Source of the DNA: Congeria kusceri
Lineage: Eukaryota; Mollusca; Bivalvia; Myida; Dreissenidae
Length of the DNA stretch: 64,000 nt
Reading direction: 5' to 3'
Assembly: GCA_027627225.1 (NCBI GenBank)
Contig: CM051034.1
Span: 50,476,081-50,540,080 of the forward strand
Each line of letters begins with the position of its first letter. Positions within the stretch are counted from its first letter, which is position 1. The notes beneath the pieces were generated by a model. The model did no database searches and had not been told where the DNA came from. It saw only the letters and a list, made by a program, of their open reading frames with translations. This document shows, piece by piece, positions 1 through 12,607 of the stretch. Position numbers and translations under genes: made by a program.

Positions 1-3000
1 GTTGAACTCCAGTAAATAAAAGCAATGTTCAAAGCATACCATACATAAAATGCAGTGAACCTGTCTTTACAAGTAACTGTGTTTACAATTCAAAATCCAA
101 CCATTACTTAAATTTGCTTTTACACAATTACAACAAAAACTGTTACAAAAGTGCATGACTTTTAAACAAATCTTATTTACAAGAAGCATGGGCCTTATAA
201 AAGCTGAATTTACACCTCGATTGTTTTGTTTCCCGTTACCAAATTTATTGTGATATTATCCCCAAAGAACCTAGACCCCATCTCAAACCTCTGAATTAAA
301 GTCCTTAAAAGAGCCCACTTTATGCATGTACAATCCAAATTTGTATTGTACAGGGGTGGCAAAATCAATTGTCCGTATTGTCCCGGCCATCCGAGAGCAT
401 GAATGAACAAATGAAAAAATTACAGAATTTACTAAATACGAGGGATGTTCAAAAATAATGAAGACTTTTTATATTGTTTACAACTAAATAAACTTAATTG
501 AATAAAACCTATATCAAAATGAATGGGGATTCAAATGGAACATGTTTATCAAGTAATATTGTTAAATTAATTTGTTACGCGCCTAATCTATTTGATAATA
601 TAACCATGGTAACCGTTAAGCGGAGCACGCCATTTATTTGCATCAAAACAAGTAAATGGATCTTAAATTCTGTACGAAATAAGTATACTTACTTAAAAAA
701 AAATTAGTATAATGTCAGACAAACATACATTGACATCATACCAAAAGTTGGCTTCATTTTAAGATTGCCTATTAATAAAATCAATATTGATATGACGGTG
801 ATGCACAAGGTCCATTGAGAAAAAATGTAATTGTGAGATCAACTCTAAATTCGGGTGGTAATTAAATCAAATAAAGATATTTGTAAATCATCTAGGCAGA
901 CATATGATTTATCAACAAACCGCAGAGAATACAGCTTTTGAGTAGGGCACATGTTTTTACATAGTGCAATAGAATTTTCAGATGGCATTGTAAGCATTGA
1001 GACATGAATGGATAAGGAAAAAAGACGCGACGATGACGACGTCAATCAGCTTAAATTAGCTTGATCAGCACGGACAGTCAATAGTCAGGTAGCTATGAGA
1101 AATGTCTCCCTTGGTTTATTTCTCCATGATTCATGAATGTTCATAAGTAAGAAATAAGTAGAAAATGTCAATGACAAATGACATAATTATTTTAAGTTCC
1201 AGTGTACATGCAGATTTCAAATAAGACGTAAATATTATTTTATTTTATTTTAAATATTTCTAACAGGAATTTCCTTTCTTGATTCAGTAAAATAATGTAT
1301 GCATATGTTAACATTATTAACGTTTATATGCTAAATGTGTAATGTAATCAGACATACTTAAAATCCAGAATGTTTTAAAATATATTTTATATATTGGTAT
1401 TCAAAACGCCATAAAGCGCTCTGTACAAGTGTATGCGAGACACGTTATCATATTGCCTCAAGACCATGAGGAGAAAGGCCTCTTTACCGAGATCCCAACA
1501 TAAGAATCATTGATAAGATAATATTGAATAATAGTTAAATAATAATATTGAAACAAGAACATTTCCTTCGTGCCAAATCTTCCCTAAGTAAATGACGTTA
1601 ACGACGTCATTGAATTCCACCTGACGTGCTCCGGGTTGCCTATAGTGACTTCTCTTAAATGCCTGCCATTTTTAACAGAGAAGAGTAAAATCGCTTAAAT
1701 TTTGTAAATTGATGCAATATATATTCCAGTGTATTGCAATGCACTTTTTTTCTATGAAATAATTATATGTCTAAAAATATGAAAAAAATCTACATTATTT
1801 TTTATCATCCCTCGTAAATTGTGCTTTACGGACAACTTACAAAAAGCATTTTAAAAAACCAACAAGTAAGGAAATATGAGATATCGCCTCCCGTGTTGTA
1901 TAGCAAACCCTGGTATGTACAATTTTTAATATTTACCATATCTACAATTACGAGTAACAAGAGTGCCATTGTCTCAAAGATACGCCCATCAATGGAGCAT
2001 TTTTAGGGGTTTAGATGGAATGACTCAAGAGAGAAAATCCATCCATGATAGACAGAGATATGCTTCAGACAAAGTGGTAAGGATAGAATTCTTATATTTG
2101 ACATCTGACCTTGAATTGTGACCTTGAACTTTGACCTAGGGACCTAGTTCTTGCATTCGATACTCACCATGCTTATCACTTCTGCCAAGTTATTTAAAAA
2201 TCCATCCATGCTGGACAAAGTTATGTTCCGGACAAAGATCTCTCAACGCCCACCTGCTCGCCCGCTTGGGTACCCATAATATGACCCATTTTTCAAACAG
2301 GGGTATAAAATGCTCACCCATTATTGAAATAGAACATAGTTATGTAACCATGTAGCATTACGTTTTTGCATGTTTGCAAAATGTTTACCTGCATGAATTG
2401 TAACCTTGAGACGACGACAGTGTCATGCATCATTACCAAACAGCGAAAACATGTATTTTTTGTGATGCATCATAAAACAAATATGAGTATTTCAGAAGCT
2501 TTTGTGTAATTTTGAGATAAACGCTATTTGTGAAGTTTATCATTGCTATTTTATTATGCTTATTATGCTAATGTTCTTGATATGTTTGATTTTCTAAAAT
2601 AATATATTGCATATCCAGTTTATCTTAAAACTAATAGTTAAAAGTTGCATCAATTCAATTAAAAATTACATGTTATTATATCAATATTGTAATCATGAAT
2701 TTGACTCTGACAGAATGTACTTTACTTCAATTACTTCTTGCTTCTTTGTACAGGTCATAGTGTAAAAGGCAACAAATGCATTGAAATCATTAATTCTGAT
2801 ATATTTAATGTCTAATTTTTTCATAATAAACTGGATAAATAAATGCATCTAAATGTCATTAATTAATGCACCTTGCATTAAAATATATATAAAATGTTCA
2901 AGTATAATTATAATGTACTTACAAACTTGTTACATGTAATTACAATGCATGTTGCAAAGATTACAAATCCAGGGATGGGCTGGATATTGTATATGGTATA

Positions 3001-4049
3001 TACATTTCTATATTGTATCTCATATAGAAGTGTTAAGCAGATTACAAAGTTTTACACTCAACCCTCAAAACATAAAAAAAACACTAAATGGCTCTTAAAT
3101 GTTTTATAATTTTCTAACAAACTATCAAAAGCTATAAAAAGATCAATGTGAAAATTAAGGCAGACTTGTGCCACAAATTACGAATACCTTGTGAGACCTT
3201 AAGAGCTCTGTGCAAATATCACTCCATTTCTATCAAGCCTATCAGTGCAAACATTAAACACCAAAAAAAAAATCAAGCATGATTTTATTTGAATACCTGT
3301 AATGAGAACACTCAATTTTAACAAGAGATCTGATAAGGTTAACAACCCTGTTCTTCTCTCCAGATGTATGCAAACAAAATCCTATGTAATCAGGACACCA
3401 CGATATTTCCAAATAAATGAGACTGGGTCCACAGCCTAAAATGAGCAATAATAAATGCTGATAAGATGAATGCATTCAACACAGTCCCTCATTATGTCCA
3501 CGTGAAAGTCAAGGTCCTATAATCATAAATCTGCCTGCGTATTATACTAAACAAACTTAACTGCTCGGCCATTTAATCAGGGCGTAGCCAGTCTTGAAAT
3601 CTAAAGTAAGAACAATTCTAATGATGACCGAAAGTCTTCACAATAATATTTTGGAACGACTTGCCCATTGGGGCATAAGCCATACAATTTCAACTTGCCC
3701 GAATCTACCTGAACTTGTCCGAAATTAGGAAATGAAACCTAGAAATTACATAAACAATTCAAATAATAGTGATTTATGCAGTCAGGAAAATGGAAAGAAA
3801 ATCAGATGATGATATATTTAAAAGGAAACAATTCTGAATATACATTGTTGTATTTTTGATACATGATTCGTTAATTTCATTCATTTTGCATCTGTCATTT
3901 ACTTGCCCTTTCGGGCAGACCGGTCAACATTTTTTAAATTGCCCGAATACATTTGTACTTGTCACGGGCTTTGGGCAAGTGTGTTACTTCAAAGACTGTG
4001 AACGCTAACGCGCATTTGAAAAATTTACCAAATAAAGGGCTTATTATGC
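1..4049. other. Gene-free AT-rich stretch
   Basis: No reading frame here is long or protein-like, and I see no splice-linked exons. The only structured piece is a degraded repeat at about 2,035-2,320 (listed separately). The remainder is AT-rich non-coding DNA. Confidence 0.6.
2035..2320. repeat. TGACCT-rich dispersed repeat fragment
   Basis: The segment contains three spaced TGACCT half-sites (ctgacctt, gtgacctt, tttgacct) between 2,100 and 2,145, then two CATCCATG phrases and a GC-richer patch (cgcccacctgctcgcccgct). A related segment in the opposite orientation appears at about 10,895-11,105, with aggtcaaggtcaacgtgagg followed by gatggatggacaggac. From memory such TGACCT-rich segments are common in bivalve genomes. 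It is most likely an old transposon fragment. Confidence 0.45.
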
Positions 4050-7000
4050 ATGGTACCTGGAGCCAATGGTTTACACATGAAATACTGTAACTGCTTTGAT
4101 ACTAGACAAAAAGAACCTGGAGTCAATGGTTTACACATGAAATACTGTAACTGCTTTGATACTAGACAAAAAGAACCTGGAGTCAATGGTTTACACATGA
4201 AATACTGTAACTGCTTTGATACTAGACAAAAAGAACCTGGAGCCAATGGTTTACACATGAAATACTGTAACTGCTTTGATACTAGACAAAAAGAACCTGG
4301 AGTCAATGGTTTACACATGAAATACTGTAACTGCTTTGATACTAGACAAAAAGAACCTGGAGTCAATGGTTTACACATGAAATACTGTAACTGCTTTGAT
4401 ACTAGACAAAAAGAACCTGGAGCCAATGGTTTACACATGAAATACTGTAACTGCTTTGATACTAGACAAAAAGAACCTGGAGCCAATGGTTTACACATGA
4501 AATACTGTAACTGCTTTGATACTAGACAAAAAGAACCTGGAGTCAATGGTTTACACATGAAATACTGTAACTGCTTTGATACTAGACAAAAAGAACCTGG
4601 AGCCAATGGTTTACACATGAAATACTGTAACTGCTTTGATACTAGACAAAAAGAACCTGGAGCCAATGGTTTACACATGAAATACTGTAACTGCTTTGAT
4701 ACTAGACAAAAAGAACCTGGAGTCAATGGTTTACACATGAAATACTGTAACTGCTTTGATACTAGACAAAAAGAACCTGGAGTCAATGGTTTACACATGA
4801 AATACTGTAACTGCTTTGATACTAGACAAAAAGAACCTGGAGTCAATGGTTTATACATGAAATACTGTAACTGCTTTGATACTAGACAAAAAGAACCTGG
4901 AGTCAATGGTTTACACATGAAATACTGTAACTGCTTTGATACTAGACAAAAAGAACCTGGAGTCAATGGTTTACACATGAAATACTGTAACTGCTTTGAT
5001 ACTAGACAAAAAGAACCTGGAGCCAATGGTTTATACATGAAATACTGTAACTGCTTTGATACTAGACAAAAAGAACCTGGAGTCAATGGTTTACACATGA
5101 AATACTGTAACTGCTTTGATACTAGACAAAAAGAACCTGGAGTCAATGGTTTATACATGAAATACTGTAACTGCTTTGATACTAGACAAAAAGAACCTGG
5201 AGTCAATGGTTTACACATGAAATACTGTAACTGCTTTGATACTAGACAAAAAGAACCTGGAGTCAATGGTTTACACATGAAATACTGTAACTGCTTTGAT
5301 ACTAGACAAAAAGAACCTGGAGCCAATGGTTTACACATGAAATACTGTAACTGCTTTGATACTAGACAAAAAGAACCTGGAGTCAATGGTTTACACATGA
5401 AATACTGTAACTGCTTTGATACTAGACAAAAAGAACCTGGAGTCAATGGTTTACACATGAAATACTGTAACTGCTTTGATACTAGACAAAAAGAACCTGG
5501 AGTCAATGGTTTACACATGAAATACTGTAACTGCTTTGATACTAGACAAAAAGAACCTGGAGTCAATGGTTTACACATGAAATACTGTAACTGCTTTGAT
5601 ACTAGACAAAAAGAACCTGGAGTCAATGGTTTACACATGAAATACTGTAACTGCTTTGATACTAGACAAAAAGAACCTGGAGTCAATGGTTTACACATGA
5701 AATACTGTAACTGCTTTGATACTAGACAAAAAGAACCTGGAGTCAATGGTTTACACATGAAATACTGTAACTGCTTTGATACTAGACAAAAAGAACCTGG
5801 AGTCAATGGTTTACACATGAAATACTGTAACTGCTTTGATACTAGACAAAAAGAACCTGGAGTCAATGGTTTATATATGAAATACTGTAACTGCTTTGAT
5901 ACTAGACAAAAAGAACCTGGAGCCAATGGTTTATACATGAAATACTGTAACTGCTTTGATACTAGACAAAAAGAACCTGGAGCCAATGGTTTACACATGA
6001 AATACTGTAACTGCTTTGATACTAGACAAAAAGAACCTGGAGTCAATGGTTTATATATGAAATACTGTAACTGCTTTGATACTAGACAAAAAGAACCTGG
6101 AGCCAATGGTTTACACATGAAATACTGTAACTGCTTTGATACTAGACAAAAAGAACCTGGAGCCAATGGTTTACACATGAAATACTGTAACTGCTTTGAT
6201 ACTAGACAAAAAGAACCTGGAGTCAATGGTTTACACATGAAATACTGTAACTGCTTTGATACTAGACAAAAAGAACCTGGAGTCAATGGTTTATACATGA
6301 AATACTGTAACTGCTTTGATACTAGACAAAAAGAACCTGGAGTCAATGGTTTATATATGAAATACTGTAACTGCTTTGATACTAGACAAAAAGAACCTGG
6401 AGTCAATGGTTTACACATGAAATACTGTAACTGCTTTGATACTAGACAAAAAGAACCTGGAGTCAATGGTTTACACATGAAATACTGTAACTGCTTTGAT
6501 ACTAGACAAAAAGAACCTGGAGTCAATGGTTTACACATGAAATACTGTAACTGCTTTGATACTAGACAAAAAGAACCTGGAGTCAATGGTTTACACATGA
6601 AATACTGTAACAGTTTTGATACTAGACAAAAAGAACCTGGAGTCAATGGTTTATACATGAAATACTGTAACTGCTTTGATACTAGACAAAAAGAACCTGG
6701 AGCCAATGGTTTACACATGAAATACTGTAACTGCTTTGATACTAGACAAAAAGAACCTGGAGCCAATGGTTTACACATGAAATACTGTAACTGCTTTGAT
6801 ACTAGACAAAAAGAACCTGGAGCCAATGGTTTATACATGAAATACTGTAACAGTTTTGATACTAGACAAAAAGAACCTGGAGTCAATGGTTTATACATGA
6901 AATACTGTAACTGCTTTGATACTAGACAAAAAGAACCTGGAGTCAATGGTTTATACATGAAATACTGTAACTGCTTTGATACTAGACAAAAAGAACCTGG

Positions 7001-7490
7001 AGCCAATGGTTTATACATGAAATACTGTAACTGCTTTGATACTAGACAAAAAGAACCTGGAGCCAATGGTTTATACATGAAATACTGTAACTGCTTTGAT
7101 ACTAGACAAAAAGAACCTGGAGTCAATGGTTTATACATGAAATACTGTAACTGCTTTGATACTAGACAAAAAGAACCTGGAGTCAATGGTTTATACATGA
7201 AATACTGTAACTGCTTTGATACTAGACAAAAAGAACCTGGAGCCAATGGTTTATACATGAAATACTGTAACTGCTTTGATACTAGACAAAAAGAACCTGG
7301 AGTCAATGGTTTATACATGTACATGAAATACTGTAACAGTTTTGATACTAGACAAAAAGAACCTGGAGCCAATGGTTTATACATGAAATACTGGAACAGC
7401 TTTGATACTAGACAAAAAGAACCTGGAGCCAATGGTTTATACATGAAATACTGTAACAGCTTTTATACTAGACAAACAGAAAATGTTGAT
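4050..7490. repeat. 60-bp minisatellite, about 57 units
   Basis: Near-perfect 60-bp tandem units run for about 3.4 kb. Nearly all variation is at a few sites: GAGTCAAT versus GAGCCAAT, TTACACATG versus TTATACATG or TTATATATG, and CTGCTTT versus CAGTTTT near the right end. One unit near 7,312-7,326 carries a 6-bp insertion. Because 60 is a multiple of three and the unit lacks stops in one frame of each strand, both strands stay open for more than 1,130 codons. The plus frame reads a 20-residue unit containing MKYCNCFDTRQKEPG and the minus frame one containing PGSFCLVSKQLQYF. The common variants are amino-acid changing on both strands, neither frame has a signal peptide or splice context, and no gene flanks the array. 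I read it as a young homogenised minisatellite, not a protein gene. Confidence 0.95.
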
Positions 7491-7661
7491 GTTGAATTTT
7501 AAGTCTTATTTTTGCTTTTTAAAAACATTTTTGAGTCTTTTTTCAAAATACTGAAGAAATAACTGAATGAAGCACATTGTGCACAACTTCAAGCTACGTG
7601 TTCGTCTGCATTACAAGAAGCAGAATTTCATTAATTTATGAAACAGAATGAGGCTGATAAA

Positions 7662-7702
7662 TGTGGTAACTTTCACAGTACCGGTAACTTTCACAGTACC
7701 GT
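7662..7702. repeat. Short direct duplication
   Basis: The phrase GGTAACTTTCACAGTACC occurs twice back to back just right of the minisatellite. The sequence from here to about 7,965 shows nothing else of note. Confidence 0.7.
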
Positions 7703-7964
7703 ACACACAAATATAGTGCATGTTTAAGTCATAATCATTATGTAATTCAAGTTAACGGCAGTTAGCGTAGCGACGCAAAACAATGGTACATTTAATTTAA
7801 ATGAGTTTGTTTGTCACTAAACATTCGAAGCAATCTTGTCTATCGACTTGATAGATCAGCAAGTCATTTAGAGACTGTTTACGCTTCCACTTCAATATAA
7901 CCTATTAATGTTTTTAAGGTCACTTTTTTATTGATAAAAGTTATTAAAATAAAATATTGTCACA

Positions 7965-8045
7965 ATGGTGCGATAGATATAACCTAAGTGTGCCTCGTGA
8001 TTGGGAGATAACGAGTTTGATCCTAACTCAAAGACAGCAGTGATT
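7965..8045 (+). mobile_element. tRNA-like SINE head (degraded)
   Basis: A tRNA-like stretch begins TGGTGCGATAGATATAAC (possible A box) and continues to GAGTTTGATCCTAACTC, which resembles an RNA polymerase III B box (GGTTCRANNCC). It lacks a clean acceptor stem and sits about 400 bp upstream of a SINE central domain and tail at 8,437-8,636. It is better read as a SINE promoter remnant than a functional tRNA. Confidence 0.4.
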
Positions 8046-8436
8046 TGTTTTGCAATTTTTACAACTACATGTACCTGTGCCTTTGAACTAGGGGAATTTT
8101 AGCGAGACAAACCTCGAAACGGGGAAAATAGTTAAAGTTTTTTATACATGGTATCAGTCATTTTTTAAACTATTGTTTTTGCTTATAAACTCAGGTGCGA
8201 GTTATGTACAGTAGTACCATTACCGTTTTATTGTTGTCTTGAACACTGATTTTGGCTGCAGCATAATATTGAGTGTAAAAAGCAATAAAAGTCGTCAATT
8301 TCTAATGAAATACCAACCCAGCTTGATGGGAAATTTTGTCTTGTATTCGGGGACAAATTTGGTCATTTTAGGGGGAAAATGAAAGTTTGTTGCCAAGGGG
8401 AAACTGCCTTTACTCGGCAGTAAAAATAGCAGAAAA

Positions 8437-8636
8437 AATTCACTGAGACACCAAGTAGTGGTTCTACCCAGAAAACAGACTCTAAAGTGACACAATGCCA
8501 CTGGCATTCGACACAATCAGGCTTAAATAAATTGGTTTAAACAACACTGGCTTTCGACACAATCAAACTAATATAAAGTGGTTTAAACAACAGTGCTATT
8601 CGATGCAATCAAACAAAAATAAATAGGTTTCAACAA
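8437..8636 (+). mobile_element. SINE 3' part with triplicated tail
   Basis: The stretch CACCAAGTAGTGGTTCTACC and following bases match the central part of the complete SINE inserted at 55,540-55,717 (opposite strand there). After it, a 46-bp tail unit (CACTGGCATTCGACACAATC, then an AT-rich stretch and GGTTTAAACAA) occurs three times in tandem at 8,499-8,544, 8,545-8,590 and 8,591-8,636, with divergence between units. A further tail-like fragment lies at about 9,291-9,332. The conserved central motif recalls the MetaSINE superfamily; that assignment is from memory. Confidence 0.6.
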
Positions 8637-8728
8637 AGTGATTTTACTCAGACAAAAAACTTACTCAAAATGTCTTGATGTAACATTGACTGATGCAGTT
8701 GTTTCTGTCAAGTATCAAATTCATCATA

Positions 8729-8990
8729 TGAGGCGCGTCGTGGGTAAACCAGACTGAATGCATGTGCGTAAATTGTCGTCCCGGATCAGCCTGTTCAGTC
8801 TGCACGGGCTGATCCAGGACGGCACTTTCTGCCTACAGTGGATTTATGTTTAAAGAGACTTCATTGAAACAGAAAATATGATAAAAGCAGAAAGTGCTGT
8901 CCTGGATTAGCCTGTGCGGACTGCATAGGCTAATCCGGGACGACACTTTACGCACATGCATTAAGTCCGGTTTTCCCACCACGCGCCTCA
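8729..8990. mobile_element. 263-bp palindromic MITE, copy 1
   Basis: Terminal inverted repeats TGAGGCGCGTCGTGGG and CCCACCACGCGCCTCA are flanked by TA on both sides (8,727-8,728 and 8,991-8,992). Each half also holds an internal near-palindrome, for example GGATTAGCCTGTGCGG followed by its complement. No transposase reading frame is present, so this is a non-autonomous element. The TA duplication fits Tc1/mariner-like mobilisation. Confidence 0.85.
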
Positions 8991-11900
8991 TATATTATGT
9001 TACTTTGCTTCAACTTTCCTCCTTGTACAACATGCTTGCCACTTTGATTTTGCTCAAGACTCACTTCTGTTTCTTTGTTTGTTTGGATTTGTTTGCTGTT
9101 TTTTAACAGTATTTCAGTCATATGACGGTGGTCAGTTAACCTACTCACACTTTTCCTGGGCAAACTTAGCCGCTCTACCAAGGAAATGTAACTAAGTAAA
9201 ATTAAACAAGTAAAAAGATTTGTCGACCTTTACATTTCATACACAGATGTTCAGCAGTTTGTTTTCAGAGACTAAAAAAGTCCAGATGAAACATTGTCAT
9301 TCCACAAAATCAAGCTAAAATAAAGAGGTTTAAACTATTAACAATTTGAAAGTAATGTCCAAATGGTTGCCCAGGTCAATGTGTATCACCCAATTTAATT
9401 CCAACTAATTTTCAACCAATTGGACAGCAATTCTACTCTTTAACTATCTGGCCAGCCAATTTGCCGAGTGGACCATTTAAACACCACAGAACAACAAATA
9501 CACAAATCCAACACCATTTCTGATATTTAGGTAATAAATTAGTTGAAGTTAACCAAAAGGTGCCCAAATTCCAGATAACACTGTTTACACCCATCAATTT
9601 ATCTCACAATTTTAGATAGGTTTTTGACAGCTGATTTCAAAAGGCAGGTAACATTATCAATATTTGCTTATGTAAATGAATACAGCGGTCAGGCTGCAAG
9701 CGTCTTAAGACTAAGAATCAAACTTCAAGCACAGGTGAAAAAGTTTAGGGAACAACCCACTTGACTTGTCTGAAGCATGGGAATAAGTACAATCTATTCA
9801 GACAAATTTGTTATGTCCATGGGCAAATTAAAATTATGGCCGCTGGTCAAGTTAAAATTGCATGCATTGCCCAAATGGACATGTACATGTATAAGAATAA
9901 TGAAATTTTCATTTTGCCACAGGTGGTTGGTCCTACCAAATCTTTTAAAGTAATAAATGTATTTTTTAATAGGTTCATACTAACATAAGAAAATCACAAA
10001 AGCAGCAATACCCACGTGTAAATCAATCAATCAATCAATCAATCTATGTTTTTATTTGTAAATTTTAACGAAACACAAGTATAATACATGTGTAACTTTA
10101 TTCATCTTTCAAACATTAATATTTAATTACATTTATAAGCATTATGTGTCAGGTTACACAGGCATGCTGACTTCCATATCCAGCTACAGAAACCAGAGAC
10201 TCAGAAACAAGATGACCTTTTCAGCTCTATCAGCTGGAGCCAATATAGAGACTTAAGAGAATTAAATATATATGGGATTATCTGGCATAAAAGAACAGAT
10301 TTAGAACACAGCTGGGTACAATAAATCACACAGAAGAATGTAGCAGTATCCACTTAACCTATGAGGTTAGTTTTTCATGGACTCGAAAATTGGTTTACTC
10401 TAGTCTAGTACAGTCCAGTGGTTTTACAGATCGGTATTTTGTTGGGTATTTTGTTTGTTTCCGATCTATGATTTCAACAGTTTGTGGCATACATAGGGCC
10501 TTATTTAAATTGATTGAGAACATGCTTAATAAATAATGGCTAAAATACGCATGACCAATATTGTTGTTCCTTGTTACATGATCTTACATGTACATGTCTT
10601 GTGAAGGTTATTAAAATGTTCAGCCGTTCAATACTGATATGTGAACAACACAATCATGAATTGTTCTGTACTCTGCACACAAATGTTGGGTTAACAGTCA
10701 GTTGGCTCAATTATCCTTAATCAGGGGTGAGATATTGCAGTCATTTCTGAGACAAAAAGCACCCTACCCCTCTATGAGGATTTTAAGGCACTTGTTCACA
10801 GACTTTTGTATTTTTTGAAATATGGCTAGATCAAACAGTAAAAGTTAACCAAGAAATGGCACTTTTGGAATATTATAAGTGGCACTTTTGGAATATTATA
10901 AGTCCACATTAGGTCAAGGTCAACGTGAGGTTTGGTGATATGGGTGGATAGGGATAGGTCATAAGCAAGAACTGCGTAAGTATTGTAGTAAGTGGTGTTG
11001 GTGCTAGACGAAATGGTAAAATCTACTTAACCTTGTCACAGACAGATGGATGGACAGGACAATCACTTCATGCCTCCGAAATCAAGATGCCAGGGGCATA
11101 AAAATGTTGCTCCCACATGGATTCTGAACTTCAAACCTCCGGATCAAAATCTATCATTCTATCGACCATTCCGATTTATATACTTGTCCGTGTCTTTTTT
11201 TGCTTTATGTAAGTGATTCAAATGTTTAAACAATATCAATGAAAATAACAGAACCACTCCAAATTATTGTTTCCCATTACAAACGCTTGATAATTTTTTA
11301 CATTTCCACTGATGATTATTCATTAACAAAATGGTATTTACACTAATAATATTATTATTTCTATGTCATTAGTGTTATTTCCTCCTGTATATACACTTCT
11401 TTTAGTTTTGGAATCTGCGTCAAAATTGTCAATTCGTCGACTTCTCTTTTACATACAGCAATATGTGCATAATGTCAATGTAACACAATGGAAAAAAGCA
11501 TTAAAGCTGTAACTTGTACAATGTACAGTATTCAAATAAAAGGATGTTTACCTTGCAATTTTTAACACCGGAAACTGGATCAAACAGATTTGTAAAGAAG
11601 TTCAATTTGTATTCAAGGCACACAACAGCACAAATTCACGTACAAATATTATCACAAAACTAATCCTCAGCCGTTTTGGTAAGTCCTAAATCAGCCGTAA
11701 TAATCAATTTATTAAATGGCTCGGATTATTGACATGTATGCCTTTCCAATGTAAATATTTACAAATCAGTGAAATTTCAGATATAATGTAAGAAAGAGCA
11801 TTAAACTCCGATTTATTTCATCATTAGCATACAGTTTCATGTATACATGTATAATTAAGGTTAAATAACTTCATGTACCCATAGTTGAACTGCCATTGCA

Positions 11901-12110
11901 AAACTCAAAGGCCTAATACGTGTGGCGGAATTTAATCAGTCAGCTAATTGTCTGAACAGATCATGGGTCAATAGGGTTGGTAAATGTGTATATTATTTCT
12001 TCCTTGAGTTACAAATTCTATACAAACAGGTTGTTCAGTGTTAGAATAGAATGAAATTAATTCGTACATGTAATTAACTTCTTATTGGTGCATGCACCCT
12101 GGCAAGTTCA
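8991..12110. other. Gene-free stretch with simple repeats
   Basis: No supported gene. Visible structure: an (ATCA)n run at 10,020-10,044, a 23-24-bp direct duplication (AGTGGCACTTTTGGAATATT plus three bases) at about 10,857-10,902, and an inverted TGACCT-type repeat fragment at about 10,895-11,105. The rest is AT-rich DNA. Confidence 0.55.
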
Positions 12111-12112
12111 TA

Positions 12113-12375
12113 TGAGGCACGTCATGGGAAAACGGGTCTTAAAGCATGTGCGTAAAGTGTCGTCCCCGGTTAGCCTGTGCAGTCCGCACAGGCTAATTCG
12201 GGATGGCACTTTCCGCTTTTATGGTATTTTCTGTTTCAATGAATAGTCTTCTTACCATAAATCCACTTTGGGTGGAAAGTGTCGTCCCGGATTAGCCTGT
12301 GCAGACTGCACAGGCTAATCCGGGATGACACTTTACGCACATGCATTAAGTCCAGTTTTCCCACGACGCGCCACA
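12113..12375. mobile_element. 263-bp palindromic MITE, copy 2
   Basis: Same family as the copy at 8,729. The ends TGAGGCACGTCATGGG and CCCACGACGCGCCACA are bordered by TA at 12,111-12,112 and 12,376-12,377. Both internal palindromic cores (TTAGCCTGTGCAGTCCGCAC and TTAGCCTGTGCAGACTGCAC) are well preserved. The terminal repeats carry transition-type changes at CpG sites. Confidence 0.85.
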
Positions 12376-12517
12376 TATTTATTAAATTATACTTAATACT
12401 ATCATTTTTTTAATTAAATCATACGGCAATTTCAATATATGCAGAATCCGGCCTTTTGATGCAAGCAAATTTCAATGTACTCATTTTTGACTCCAACCAA
12501 TAATCTCCCTTGCATCA

Positions 12518-12607
12518 TTTTGATGCACTTGTTTTCCATTTGTTTTCCATTTTGATGCACTTGTTTTCCATTTGTTTTCCTTTTTGATGCACTTGTTTTC
12601 CATTTGC
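12518..12607. repeat. 32-bp tandem repeat, about 2.8 units
   Basis: The unit begins TTTGATGCACTTGTTTTCCA and repeats at 12,518, 12,550 and 12,582, the last unit being incomplete. Overlapping short frames on both strands derive from the repeat. Confidence 0.8.

Noticed and set aside
2100..2150. Nuclear-receptor response element made of TGACCT half-sites
   Set aside because: The half-sites belong to a dispersed repeat with irregular spacing and no gene nearby.
4050..7490. CRISPR array
   Set aside because: The repeats are contiguous with no unique spacers, and the sequence is eukaryotic in character.
4025..7502. Two giant open frames (about 1,140 codons) on opposite strands
   Set aside because: Both follow from a stop-free 60-bp unit. 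Common unit variants change amino acids on both strands, and there is no gene context. I describe the array as a minisatellite.
8894..9106. Open frame MLSWISLCGLHRLIRDD and its relative at 24,414-24,725
   Set aside because: Both start inside the palindromic MITE; the shared protein sequence is the MITE itself.
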